The position numbers and the translations under genes are program-made. DNA of 9,086 nt. Source: a bacterium (GTDB lineage Archaea; Thermoproteota; Nitrososphaeria; Nitrososphaerales; CADDZS01). The notes below the pieces were generated by a model. That model made no database searches. It saw only the letters and a list, made by a program, of their open reading frames with translations, and had not been told where the DNA came from. Positions 1 to 5,556 of the stretch are shown here, piece after piece; position 1 is the stretch's first letter; every line of letters begins with the position of its first letter. The stretch lies in NCBI GenBank assembly GCA_027310845.1, contig DAIDAB010000068.1, forward strand, positions 276 to 9,361, written 5' to 3'.

Positions 1-73
1 GACCGATCTCTTTTTTGTAGAGATCGTACAGCCCGCTTCCTAGGATTATCCCAATCTTTCTGTTTCCAGGCAT
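1..73 (-). CDS. Purine nucleoside / 5'-methylthioadenosine phosphorylase, N-terminal fragment (cut by window edge)
   Basis: Reading leftward from an ATG at 73-71 gives 24 codons that run off the window. They contain KIGIILGSGLYDL, which matches the N-terminal strand and phosphate-binding loop (GxxGGSGLYDL) of the PNP/MTAP phosphorylase family. These enzymes cleave purine nucleosides or methylthioadenosine with phosphate, giving the free base and a (methylthio)ribose-1-phosphate, in the cytoplasm. An in-frame TAG lies three codons upstream, so this ATG is the only start possible. The first G of the usual archaeal GGSG loop is Leu here, which is closer to the PNP-like spelling. With 24 residues visible, MTAP and general PNP cannot be separated. 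The gene is downstream of, and on the same strand as, the SPOUT methyltransferase gene, but it has its own TATA-like box. Confidence 0.7.
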   Translation of the reverse strand, partial: MPGNRKIGIILGSGLYDLYKKEIG

Positions 74-123
74 AACTGACTACACGTTTGGAAACTTGAT
101 CTTATTCCCTTGGAGTCTTCTGC

Positions 124-135
124 ATTATTTAAAAT
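124..135 (-). promoter_or_regulatory. TATA-box-like promoter of the phosphorylase gene
   Basis: The minus strand reads ATTTTAAATAAT here, a good archaeal TATA-box match. Transcription would begin about 25 nt further on, near position 104, giving a leader of about 30 nt before the ATG at 73. The box lies just beyond the stop codon (145-147) of the methyltransferase gene, so the phosphorylase can be transcribed independently of it. Based on motif and spacing only. Confidence 0.45.
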
Positions 136-144
136 GGAGCAAGC

Positions 145-978
145 CTAGATTGCTAATCTTTCTGCAGCGTTCAGGATAGATAGAGTCCCGAGAATAGCCT
201 CTTCCAGACGTACTGTTGCAACTTGCTGGAAGGGGAAGGTATTGAGATACATTGCTTTGGGGAAATCAGAGACAGAGGAATGATCCTGCTTCAGCATCTT
301 GTCAACTCCCAAATCTGGCGAGCCAAAGCAAACGAGTATCCTTTCTGCTGACGAAGACCTAGAGGTGAGTTCCAACCATTTCTCAATCACGCTTACACCC
401 AATCTGCTCGTTAGGATCGTCAACTCAAAGTTTGCACTGCGAAGGAATCTCGCCAAGCTCGGTGCCCTTCTGACCTCGTATCCCCAGTATGTGTCTTCTG
501 GTCTCGGGGCCTGTACTGCATTGATAGGATTTGTCGATTCTATCTTCACTGTGACTCTTTGCCCAGGCTGTCCATGACCTTTGTACCTTGCAAATTCCCT
601 TGCTCCCACGTCTGCACGAAGTTCCCCGTTTTGCATCATAAGGACAGCGTCTCTCACTTCCCCCACCTGAACTCGGGCTTCTTTCATATGGTGCGGAATC
701 TTCAACGGAGGAAGTAGGCCTGCAAATTCGAGATCTGTCTTTTTTCCTATCAGACGCCGGCGAAGGTATTGAGGGGTTTCAGCGTACTCGAAAATCTGGC
801 GTGCGGTCTCGTAGTCCTTGTCAAAATTTGCGCTCGCGTCTCGATAGATGTAGATCCTCTCTGCTCCAAATATGGCGGCTGCACGAACGATCTCACCAGC
901 TTTTATCGTCCTCCCGCGCAAGCTCTCCTCATCGATAAAAAGGGAGTCAGGAATCGCAATTGAAATCAAATGAGGCAT
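145..978 (-). CDS. SPOUT-class RNA methyltransferase, COG2106 (SPOUT1/CENP-32-like)
   Basis: 277 residues, full length for the archaeal COG2106 family. The N-terminal part (4-47, SIAIPDSLF...RIYIYRD) is the first half of the SPOUT Rossmann-like fold. Residues about 85-155 look like the inserted beta-rich (OB-like) RNA-binding domain. The C-terminal half carries the trefoil-knot, AdoMet-binding segment: ILVCFGSPDLGVDKML at 214-229 and FPFQQVATVRLEEAILGTL at 248-266, followed by a helix ending in LN. Human SPOUT1 has been reported as an rRNA uridine methyltransferase. The archaeal target is not deducible here, but rRNA is the reasonable guess. The ATG start is supported by an AGGAG Shine-Dalgarno nine bases upstream. 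In some archaea this gene sits beside ribosomal protein genes (L3); here it is followed by a phosphorylase instead. Confidence 0.85.
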   Translation of the reverse strand: MPHLISIAIPDSLFIDEESLRGRTIKAGEIVRAAAIFGAERIYIYRDASANFDKDYETARQIFEYAETPQYLRRRLIGKKTDLEFAGLLPPLKIPHHMKEARVQVGEVRDAVLMMQNGELRADVGAREFARYKGHGQPGQRVTVKIESTNPINAVQAPRPEDTYWGYEVRRAPSLARFLRSANFELTILTSRLGVSVIEKWLELTSRSSSAERILVCFGSPDLGVDKMLKQDHSSVSDFPKAMYLNTFPFQQVATVRLEEAILGTLSILNAAERLAI

Positions 979-987
979 TTGAGCTCT

Positions 988-992
988 CTCCT
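988..992 (-). promoter_or_regulatory. Shine-Dalgarno of the SPOUT methyltransferase gene
   Basis: The minus strand reads AGGAG, nine bases before the ATG at 978. This fixes the start and shows that the gene is translated from a leadered transcript. Confidence 0.6.
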
Positions 993-1021
993 AAACCAAT
1001 CCTAAAAAGAAAGCAAAAGAA

Positions 1022-1032
1022 GGATTAATTAG
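1022..1032. promoter_or_regulatory. Near-palindromic TATA-like element, possibly bidirectional
   Basis: The sequence GGATTAATTAG contains the palindrome TAATTA. On the minus strand it would place a start site near 1002, giving a leader of about 24 nt that contains the AGGAG of the methyltransferase gene. On the plus strand it would place a start near 1053, where the possible structured element (1052-1172) begins. No BRE is obvious on either side. The minus-strand use is the safer reading. Confidence 0.3.
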
Positions 1033-1051
1033 AGTTCAGTGTACTATCTGA

Positions 1052-1172
1052 GGCCTGAACACTATTCTTGCATACAATTCACATTGGAGGACCAGGATTG
1101 CGCCTATCGATCGCCGAGAGGATCAAACCCTCTGCGAGTTGGAGAAGACTTTCAAAGAATGTTAGTTCAGCC
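1052..1172. other. Possible structured element in the 302-bp intergenic region 979-1280
   Basis: This stretch has no supported gene. GGCCTGAAC at 1052-1060 can pair with GTTCAGCC at 1165-1172 (eight pairs with one bulged C), closing a domain of about 120 nt. Inside it, CGC(cg)AGAGG at 1112-1121 pairs with CCTCTGCG at 1129-1136 around the loop ATCAAAC. The rest of the domain shows no strong pairing by eye. It could be a small RNA, a long leader of the PDCD5-like gene, or chance. It does not fit tRNA or 5S rRNA. Pairings of this size do arise by chance in 300 bp, so confidence is low. Confidence 0.2.
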
Positions 1173-1221
1173 TATAGGAAGGCTTACCCGATTATCCAGA
1201 GTAAAACCGTGAAATAGTGGT

Positions 1222-1231
1222 AAAAATCTAT
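1222..1231 (+). promoter_or_regulatory. Weak TATA-like box of the PDCD5-like gene
   Basis: AAAAATCTAT is the most AT-rich box at a suitable place. A start about 26 nt on (near 1253) would give a leader of about 28 nt holding GTGAT (1269-1273), which matches part of the archaeal Shine-Dalgarno GGAGGTGATC, seven bases before the ATG at 1281. The match to the TATA consensus is poor. Confidence 0.22.
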
Positions 1232-1280
1232 CATTAGTCCCTGCATAGACCAGTTTTGTTTGTTCCGCGTGATTCTCGAA

Positions 1281-1697
1281 ATGTCTGACGATACGACCAA
1301 GGAAACTAATCAAGAAAAGGAAGACGCGGCTCTAAAGATGCTGAATGCAAAAAGAATGATTGAGCTGCGCAAGCGTGCAAGTACTGCAAGGACTGTGAGT
1401 GAAGCAAAACAAAAGCCAAAACCTCTCTCTGACAGGGAGGTTTTGCTAAAGGCCTTGAGCGACAGGGGGGACGAGGTCTTGTATAGCGCCGAGGCATCTT
1501 ATCCGAGAGAGATGGCAATCCTGATCCCGAAGCTTGCGAGCCTAATCAGATCTAGGCAGGTTGAGACGATATCAGGAGGCGACCTCCTCCAATTCCTTCG
1601 ATCTATTGGCCTTCGAGTAAGTGTTCAGACCTCAATTTCCGTCGCAGAGCACGGCAAGACTGTGAGCCTTGCAGACAAGTTGAAACAACAAGATTAG
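1281..1697 (+). CDS. PDCD5/TFAR19-like DNA-binding protein (COG2118-like)
   Basis: 138 residues from the ATG at 1281. That start is preferred over an in-frame TTG at 1260 because GTGAT lies seven bases before it and the extra residues (FRVILE) look unlike the charged N-terminus that follows. Residues 1-50 are highly charged and helical (KMLNAKRMIELRKRAS), like the N-terminal helix of archaeal PDCD5-type proteins. Residues 51-138 form a compact domain: SDREVLLKALSDRGDEVLYS, then YPREMAILIPKLASLIRS, then ISGGDLLQFLRSIGLRVSVQ, ending in VSLADKLK. This arrangement is what I associate with the double-stranded DNA-binding protein annotated in Thermoproteota and Nitrososphaerota genomes, a variant of euryarchaeal PDCD5. 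The assignment is by recognition, not by a catalytic motif. It is cytoplasmic, with no membrane segment. Its TAG overlaps the TAA of the convergent kinase gene by four bases. Confidence 0.6.
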   Translation: MSDDTTKETNQEKEDAALKMLNAKRMIELRKRASTARTVSEAKQKPKPLSDREVLLKALSDRGDEVLYSAEASYPREMAILIPKLASLIRSRQVETISGGDLLQFLRSIGLRVSVQTSISVAEHGKTVSLADKLKQQD

Positions 1698-2650
1698 TAC
1701 GTCCTTATCCGGACGCTTTTCGAAGCTGATTCAATTTCCATCTTGTCGAGGATTGCTTTCTCTATTCCGATCTTCCTTACTGAAAGGTCTGCCGCACTGA
1801 CCGATGTTAACAGCGATTCCTTGATGTCTCTTGATTCCGAATATCTTGCCGCAAATATTGCAAGCATTATGTCTCCAGCACCAGTGGTGTCCAAAGCATC
1901 GACTTCGTGGGGTACTGCCCTGAATCTTAATTTACCGTTCTCAAGAAGATCTACAGATTCGCCTCCCGAGGTAAGCAAGATGTAGTCGACAAATTTCGAG
2001 ATTTGCCTAATTGAAGAATCGACGTCCCTGCTTCCAGTCCAAGCGCACAGTTCTTGTCTGTCAGCTTTGAGGAAATCGACGCCAGAAAGGGAAGAGATGT
2101 CCAGTCCCAAGTGCATCGACACCTCTGATGTCCTCCGAGTGATTCTCCTGACAAAACCCTGTGAATCTATCAGTACAACGCCGAATTCTTTAGACAAACG
2201 ATCCAAAAGCGAAACGGAGATTTCTCCAGCGATCGGATTTAGGACAAGCGTCTGATTATGAGATGTCTTGCCGATGTAGCTTTGGAAATCGTGAATTGTG
2301 AGCTCCCTACAACGCGCGAGGAGCCACAGTCTCCTAGGATCTGAGCTTCTGTCTATTCGAAAAGAAGTGGTCTTTTCATTTGAAACGCGGCATTTCTCAA
2401 TATCAATTCCTCCTCTGTCTTTGAGGAGAAGGGACCATTTGGAGGGGAAATCAAAGCCAACTCTTGTCACGATCGAATTGGCGTATCCCATGCTTGAAAG
2501 TGCGAGCGCGGAGTACGATGCAGCACCACCGAGTGCAGCCCGTGGTTTCACCTGATCAACCGAATCAATTATCTGATCTATCGCCACATGACCCGCGACT
2601 ACCACAGGCGCGGTGTCTTGCTGATTCAGGTCATTGCTTTCTGCGGGCAT
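1694..2650 (-). CDS. PfkB (ribokinase)-family carbohydrate/nucleoside kinase
   Basis: 318 residues, normal for the family. The N-terminal strand VVVAGHVAIDQII (16-28) and the di-glycine substrate-lid motif GGAASYSALALSSMG (41-55) are present. The PfkB signature DTTGAGD is at 254-260, with Asp260 as the expected catalytic base and the glycines forming the anion hole. The NxxE metal/phosphate motif appears as D197-R-Q-E200, so the Asn is replaced by Asp. These enzymes phosphorylate sugars, nucleosides or sugar phosphates with ATP or ADP; the substrate cannot be read from the sequence. No in-frame ATG, GTG or TTG exists between the upstream stop and the ATG at 2650, so the start is firm, although no Shine-Dalgarno is visible. 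It lies 53 bp after thrS on the same strand and is probably co-transcribed with it. A purine phosphorylase gene 1.6 kb away makes a nucleoside or ribose-1-phosphate substrate conceivable. Confidence 0.85.
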   Translation of the reverse strand: MPAESNDLNQQDTAPVVVAGHVAIDQIIDSVDQVKPRAALGGAASYSALALSSMGYANSIVTRVGFDFPSKWSLLLKDRGGIDIEKCRVSNEKTTSFRIDRSSDPRRLWLLARCRELTIHDFQSYIGKTSHNQTLVLNPIAGEISVSLLDRLSKEFGVVLIDSQGFVRRITRRTSEVSMHLGLDISSLSGVDFLKADRQELCAWTGSRDVDSSIRQISKFVDYILLTSGGESVDLLENGKLRFRAVPHEVDALDTTGAGDIMLAIFAARYSESRDIKESLLTSVSAADLSVRKIGIEKAILDKMEIESASKSVRIRTY

Positions 2651-2703
2651 TGCAGCTCTGCAAGATCTGTCTGTCCGAAAGTAGGAGAATTCCTTCTGGC
2701 ACC

Positions 2704-4590
2704 CTAGGAACTAGTCTCAAAAACGGGCCGCTTCGAGATTAATTTTGGCAGTGGCAAGGGTAGCCTAGGTTTTCCTTCGAGATTGGTGTCTATCTCAAGC
2801 AGCAATTTTTCCATTTCATATTCAACGGTCTGACCAGTTGCCCTGACCCTTACAGAAAGCTTCGATTGGTCCAAAGCCTCCTTCTCTCCAAGCACGACAA
2901 TGTATGGAATCCATTCTTTCTCTGCATCGCGTATTCGCTTCCCGACGCTTTCTTCTCTATCGTCCACATCAGCCCTTATCCATGATTTTTCAAATTGGAG
3001 CGCAAGCTTTTCTCCCAGTTCGACGAACCGCGACGCCACGGGAACGAATCTCACATGAGTCGGGGAAAGCCATACTGGAAGAGATGGTGTTTTTCCCTGC
3101 TTTTGCTCCAAGGCGGCCTTTTCCAGAAGTCCATAGATGTCTCTTTCAATTGCGCCTGAAGGAGAATTGTGAAGGATCAATGGGGTCTTTTTCTTCCCAT
3201 CTTCGTCAACGAAAGTGATTCCGTAACGCTCGGCATTTTCGATGTCAATTTGATCTGTCGAAAGCGCAGACGCTTTGTCCAAGTTGTCCACGAAGTTGAA
3301 TTCCCATTTTAGCACGAAGTAGAAAATTCTCTCACGCCACATTTCAACCAATGCGGGCTTTCCATTAAGCCTGATGATCGATGCAATGAACTCCTTGTTC
3401 TCTTTGTAGAAGTCCTCAGTAAAGCGTATCGCAAGTTCATAGTCGTCTGAGCTAAATCCGATTTCATTGAGAACGCTCTGGGAAAGCTGGAACCTCTTTG
3501 GGAATTCTTCTTTTGCTTGGGCAATATCCTTCACGATGGCATGGCAGTCAGGCATCGTGAATGCTCGTAGCCGTCTAAGGCCAACTAGTTCTCCGCTCTT
3601 CTCTCTTCTGAAAGAATAGCGCGTCAGCTCATAGATTTTTAGCGGAAGCTGTTTGTATGAAAGTTGAAGGTCCTTTGCAATCAGAAACTGACCGAAACAC
3701 GCAGCAAAACGCAAGAAATATTCCTTCTCATCAGACTTTACGATGTACTGCCTTGCCGGGAATCTGTTTAGGTAGCTTGCCAGGGCAGGGTGCTCCAAAT
3801 CATACATGATAGGAGTCTCCACCTCCACCCCACCATACTCATGAACTCGCTGTGTGATGTAGCGCTCCAAGAGCGACTTGACAAGCCGTCCCTTTGGGTA
3901 GAATCTCAAGTTGCCGGAATCTGAGGCAGGTTCATAGTCCACCATACCGAGCTTCTTCATCAATGTGACATGTGGAGGAGCTTGCTGAACTGCCCTCACT
4001 TTTGAGACCTCGTAGTTCTTCAGGCGCTCCAAATTCTTGTGCTTTGCAAAATTGAACTCCGATACAGGAGTTAGGTTCCCCTCGAGATCTATTACGTGCC
4101 AAGTCGATTTGAGAGTTTCTTCAGCTTTAAGGGCGGCAGAGATTAGCTCTTTTTGTCCCTGTTCCTTCGGAGTCTCGGCCCTAGGAGAGAAGAACTTGGA
4201 TTGTTCGGCAAGCGGGTGTCCCTTCACTTTCATCAAAAGGGCTTTGTTCCAGCCGAATGGAACGTGATGAACGCTGAACCCTTGAGTCCTTGCTTCATCC
4301 TCGAGTTCTTTTAGAATCCTTCTCGCATCTTCTGGCTTTGCAAGGGTCGAACTCAAGTGAGCATAAGGGTATACGACAATCGAGTCGGAGCCAAGCTGTT
4401 TTCTTGTCTTTGACAGTTCTTCAACTGCCTGTGAGATTACTGATGAATCATCGCCTTGTTCGACACTGACAAGCAGGAGCACAGCTTCCTCAATGGTTCT
4501 CTTCTCCTTGGTTGTTTCCTCCGCAGACGGAATCTCCTTCTTCACAGGTTGGTATTCCACCTGGTCACAGTGCAGCTGAAGTATTTTCAC
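2704..4590 (-). CDS. thrS: Threonyl-tRNA synthetase, archaeal type with N-terminal editing domain
   Basis: 628 residues from GTG at 4590. GTG at 4599 is the alternative, but starting at 4590 gives MKILQLHCD, which lines up with the usual archaeal N-terminus (MRVLLIHSD). Residues 1-140 are the archaeal DTD-like editing domain that removes mischarged serine: YPYAHLSS at 74-81 (His78), Lys116 and GHPLAE with Glu129. The class II catalytic core follows from about 225. It contains ETPIMYD (258-264), motif 2 YSFRREKSGELVGLRRLRAF (325-344) and motif 3 SGAIERDIYGLLE with Arg482. The zinc ligands that sense threonine are Cys298, His350 and His474. The C-terminal anticodon-binding domain begins near PVWLSPTHVRFVPV and ends about 607, followed by a short Pro/Lys-rich tail. 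Both editing and synthetic domains are in one chain, unlike the split enzymes of some Crenarchaeota. It charges tRNA-Thr in the cytoplasm. Confidence 0.97.
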   Translation of the reverse strand: MKILQLHCDQVEYQPVKKEIPSAEETTKEKRTIEEAVLLLVSVEQGDDSSVISQAVEELSKTRKQLGSDSIVVYPYAHLSSTLAKPEDARRILKELEDEARTQGFSVHHVPFGWNKALLMKVKGHPLAEQSKFFSPRAETPKEQGQKELISAALKAEETLKSTWHVIDLEGNLTPVSEFNFAKHKNLERLKNYEVSKVRAVQQAPPHVTLMKKLGMVDYEPASDSGNLRFYPKGRLVKSLLERYITQRVHEYGGVEVETPIMYDLEHPALASYLNRFPARQYIVKSDEKEYFLRFAACFGQFLIAKDLQLSYKQLPLKIYELTRYSFRREKSGELVGLRRLRAFTMPDCHAIVKDIAQAKEEFPKRFQLSQSVLNEIGFSSDDYELAIRFTEDFYKENKEFIASIIRLNGKPALVEMWRERIFYFVLKWEFNFVDNLDKASALSTDQIDIENAERYGITFVDEDGKKKTPLILHNSPSGAIERDIYGLLEKAALEQKQGKTPSLPVWLSPTHVRFVPVASRFVELGEKLALQFEKSWIRADVDDREESVGKRIRDAEKEWIPYIVVLGEKEALDQSKLSVRVRATGQTVEYEMEKLLLEIDTNLEGKPRLPLPLPKLISKRPVFETSS

Positions 4591-4627
4591 GCCGTACACT
4601 CTATCCTAAGTCAAATTCTTGTGCAGA

Positions 4628-4650
4628 ACTTAAAGTGGTGCTTAAACTTT
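4628..4650 (-). promoter_or_regulatory. Tandem TATA-like boxes upstream of thrS
   Basis: On the minus strand two TTTAAG boxes occur, AAAGTTTAAG (4641-4650) and ACTTTAAGT (4628-4636). Start sites would fall near 4618 or 4606, just ahead of the GTG start codons at 4599/4590. The purines before the first box could serve as a BRE. If real, thrS is transcribed on its own as well as from any promoter of the zinc-protein gene upstream. Confidence 0.3.
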
Positions 4651-4671
4651 CACCAAGTGATAGAATCGGCC

Positions 4672-4875
4672 CTATTTGAATCGCACACGATCCAGTTCCC
4701 TATCCTTCTTGGTTGATTTTTTCCATATCTTGTAGTGTTCGTGGCAAAGAAAAGCCCGTCTTTCTCCAGATACCTTGAGGCCGCTGTTTGCAACTGCCTC
4801 ACGGTTAATCGATCTCTCCGCAGAATTCGTGCATCCAGAGACTGAGCAATTAACTCCCTTTCCAACTTTTCCCAA
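4672..4875 (-). CDS. Small zinc-binding protein, Cx4C...CHxH type, unknown function
   Basis: 67 residues, basic. A likely zinc site is built from Cys10-x4-Cys15 (NCSVSGC) and Cys44-His45-x-His47 (FLCHEHY), with a Lys/Arg-rich tail (YKIWKKSTKKDRELDRVRF) suited to nucleic-acid contact. The N- and C-terminal metal pairs and the conserved-looking GLKV...RRAFLC segment give it the look of a short archaeal zinc protein that may bind rRNA or tRNA; I do not recognise a named family. The start is TTG at 4875, chosen because GGTGA lies eight bases upstream and gives MGKVGKGVNC. GTG at 4887 and TTG at 4890 are in-frame alternatives adding four or five residues, and a TAG lies further upstream. An overlapping ORF in another frame (4650-4883) lacks any such pattern. 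It lies 81 bp upstream of thrS on the same strand. Confidence 0.7.
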   Translation of the reverse strand: MGKVGKGVNCSVSGCTNSAERSINREAVANSGLKVSGERRAFLCHEHYKIWKKSTKKDRELDRVRFK

Positions 4876-4883
4876 GAAATCAT

Positions 4884-4888
4884 TCACC
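4884..4888 (-). promoter_or_regulatory. Shine-Dalgarno-like site deciding the zinc-protein start
   Basis: The minus strand reads GGTGA, part of the archaeal GGAGGTGATC consensus, eight bases before the TTG at 4875. It overlaps the alternative GTG start (4887-4885), so the two choices exclude each other. Confidence 0.4.
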
Positions 4889-4945
4889 AAGTATGCCGAC
4901 TGATTCTTCTAAATCAGGAGCTCGCGATATGGGCATTTTGGCATT

Positions 4946-4955
4946 GGGTATAAAC
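4946..4955. promoter_or_regulatory. TATA-like box upstream of the zinc-protein gene
   Basis: The plus strand reads GGGTATAAAC, and the minus strand GTTTATACCC. Minus-strand use gives a start near 4925 and a leader of about 50 nt before the zinc-protein TTG. On the plus strand nothing convincing lies downstream. Motif evidence only. Confidence 0.25.
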
Positions 4956-5034
4956 GTAACCCTTCAAGCGCAAAATAGAGTCGCAATCGGCGAAGTCGGA
5001 GTAAGTTTATCTTGAGGATCTCAATCTTGCAGCT

Positions 5035-5340
5035 TCAAGAACTATGGTTGCCAAGAGTATTTCGAGAACGGATAGGGGGGAACGACTTCTGATTGGTAAA
5101 ATCCTCGTCCTTGCATTTATGAGAGTAAATGGAAAATGCGGAAAAGAGGTTAATCTCTCTCCTATAGGTTAGCTTTGGTCGTGATTCGTCTACGAGCCTA
5201 AGAAATTGATCTCTCCTGAATTTGATCCTTAAACAACCCGTGCGCGATGCCGCGATTGCTGTAGCCGTAACTACTTCCGACTCTGCTATTCTTGCATCCC
5301 AGTCAATACAAGAGCCATTGAATGTTATTAAGCGCTCCAA
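5035..5340 (-). CDS. Possible small protein of unknown function
   Basis: 101 codons from a TTG at 5340 to a TGA at 5035, the only start available in this frame (in-frame TGA eight codons... upstream region closed by a stop at 5347-5349). I do not recognise it and the call is tentative. The middle (CLRIKFRRDQFLRLVDESRP, then KLTYRREINLFSAFSIY, then SHKCKDEDF) has the alternating charged and hydrophobic pattern, and the AGA/AGG arginine codons, of a real soluble protein. The last 20 residues and the first 15 look less protein-like. There is no membrane segment and no known motif; the Cys pattern does not suggest a metal site. No Shine-Dalgarno or TATA box is evident at the start. It shares its strand with the flanking livM and zinc-protein genes. 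An antisense ORF (5222-5494, plus) partly overlaps it; only one, or neither, can be real. Confidence 0.3.
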   Translation of the reverse strand: MERLITFNGSCIDWDARIAESEVVTATAIAASRTGCLRIKFRRDQFLRLVDESRPKLTYRREINLFSAFSIYSHKCKDEDFTNQKSFPPIRSRNTLGNHSS

Positions 5341-5556
5341 AGCATTTCATCTGGCATTTTCACCGTTGAAACATCTTGTGAAGAAACTGGGAGCAGATCC
5401 TTCTAACCAGGAGCGAAATAGATCAAAATCTTCAAACACAATTTCGGATTGCAGTCAATTCGCATGCAATGTAGCGTACGCAATCCCTGAGTGAGGACAC
5501 CCGCTTAAATCGCATGTAGAATGCGGATTCCAAACATCGCGACAACAGATACGGGA
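5341..5556. other. Intergenic stretch downstream of livM, one small hairpin
   Basis: No supported gene. A perfect five-pair hairpin CGCAT-GTAGA-ATGCG is at 5511-5525, about 30 bp beyond the livM stop on the minus strand. It lacks a following T-run, so it is at best a weak terminator candidate. An open frame on the plus strand (5222-5494) crosses the region but shows no recognisable domain. Together with 4876-5034, this is the least dense part of the window. Confidence 0.3.

Noticed and set aside
299..577. Plus-strand ORFs antisense to the SPOUT gene (also 769-963)
   Set aside because: They are shadows of a well-recognised gene with no domain of their own.
1117..1133. T-arm-like hairpin (AGAGG, seven-base loop, CCTCT) suggesting a tRNA
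   Set aside because: The loop is ATCAAAC rather than TTCRANN. No matching acceptor, D or anticodon arms could be found at tRNA spacing on either strand.
1052..1172. 5S rRNA, because of the ~120-nt size and closing stem
   Set aside because: None of the conserved 5S internal sequence is present.
1260..1280. TTG start for the PDCD5-like gene
   Set aside because: The ATG at 1281 is preceded by GTGAT at good spacing, and the extension FRVILE does not fit the charged N-terminus.
4650..4883. 77-codon ORF overlapping the zinc-protein gene in another frame
   Set aside because: It lacks any ordered motif, while the other frame holds paired Cys/His ligands and a conserved-looking core, so this is a shadow frame.
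5114..5131. Hairpin CATTTA...TAAATG as a terminator or RNA element
   Set aside because: Six AT-rich pairs only, no T-run, and it lies within the possible small ORF; chance is the likely explanation.
5222..5494. Plus-strand 90-codon ORF from a TTG
   Set aside because: No recognisable domain, no Shine-Dalgarno, Ser/Asn-rich and irregular second half, and it overlaps the more protein-like minus-strand frame. I cannot fully exclude it.
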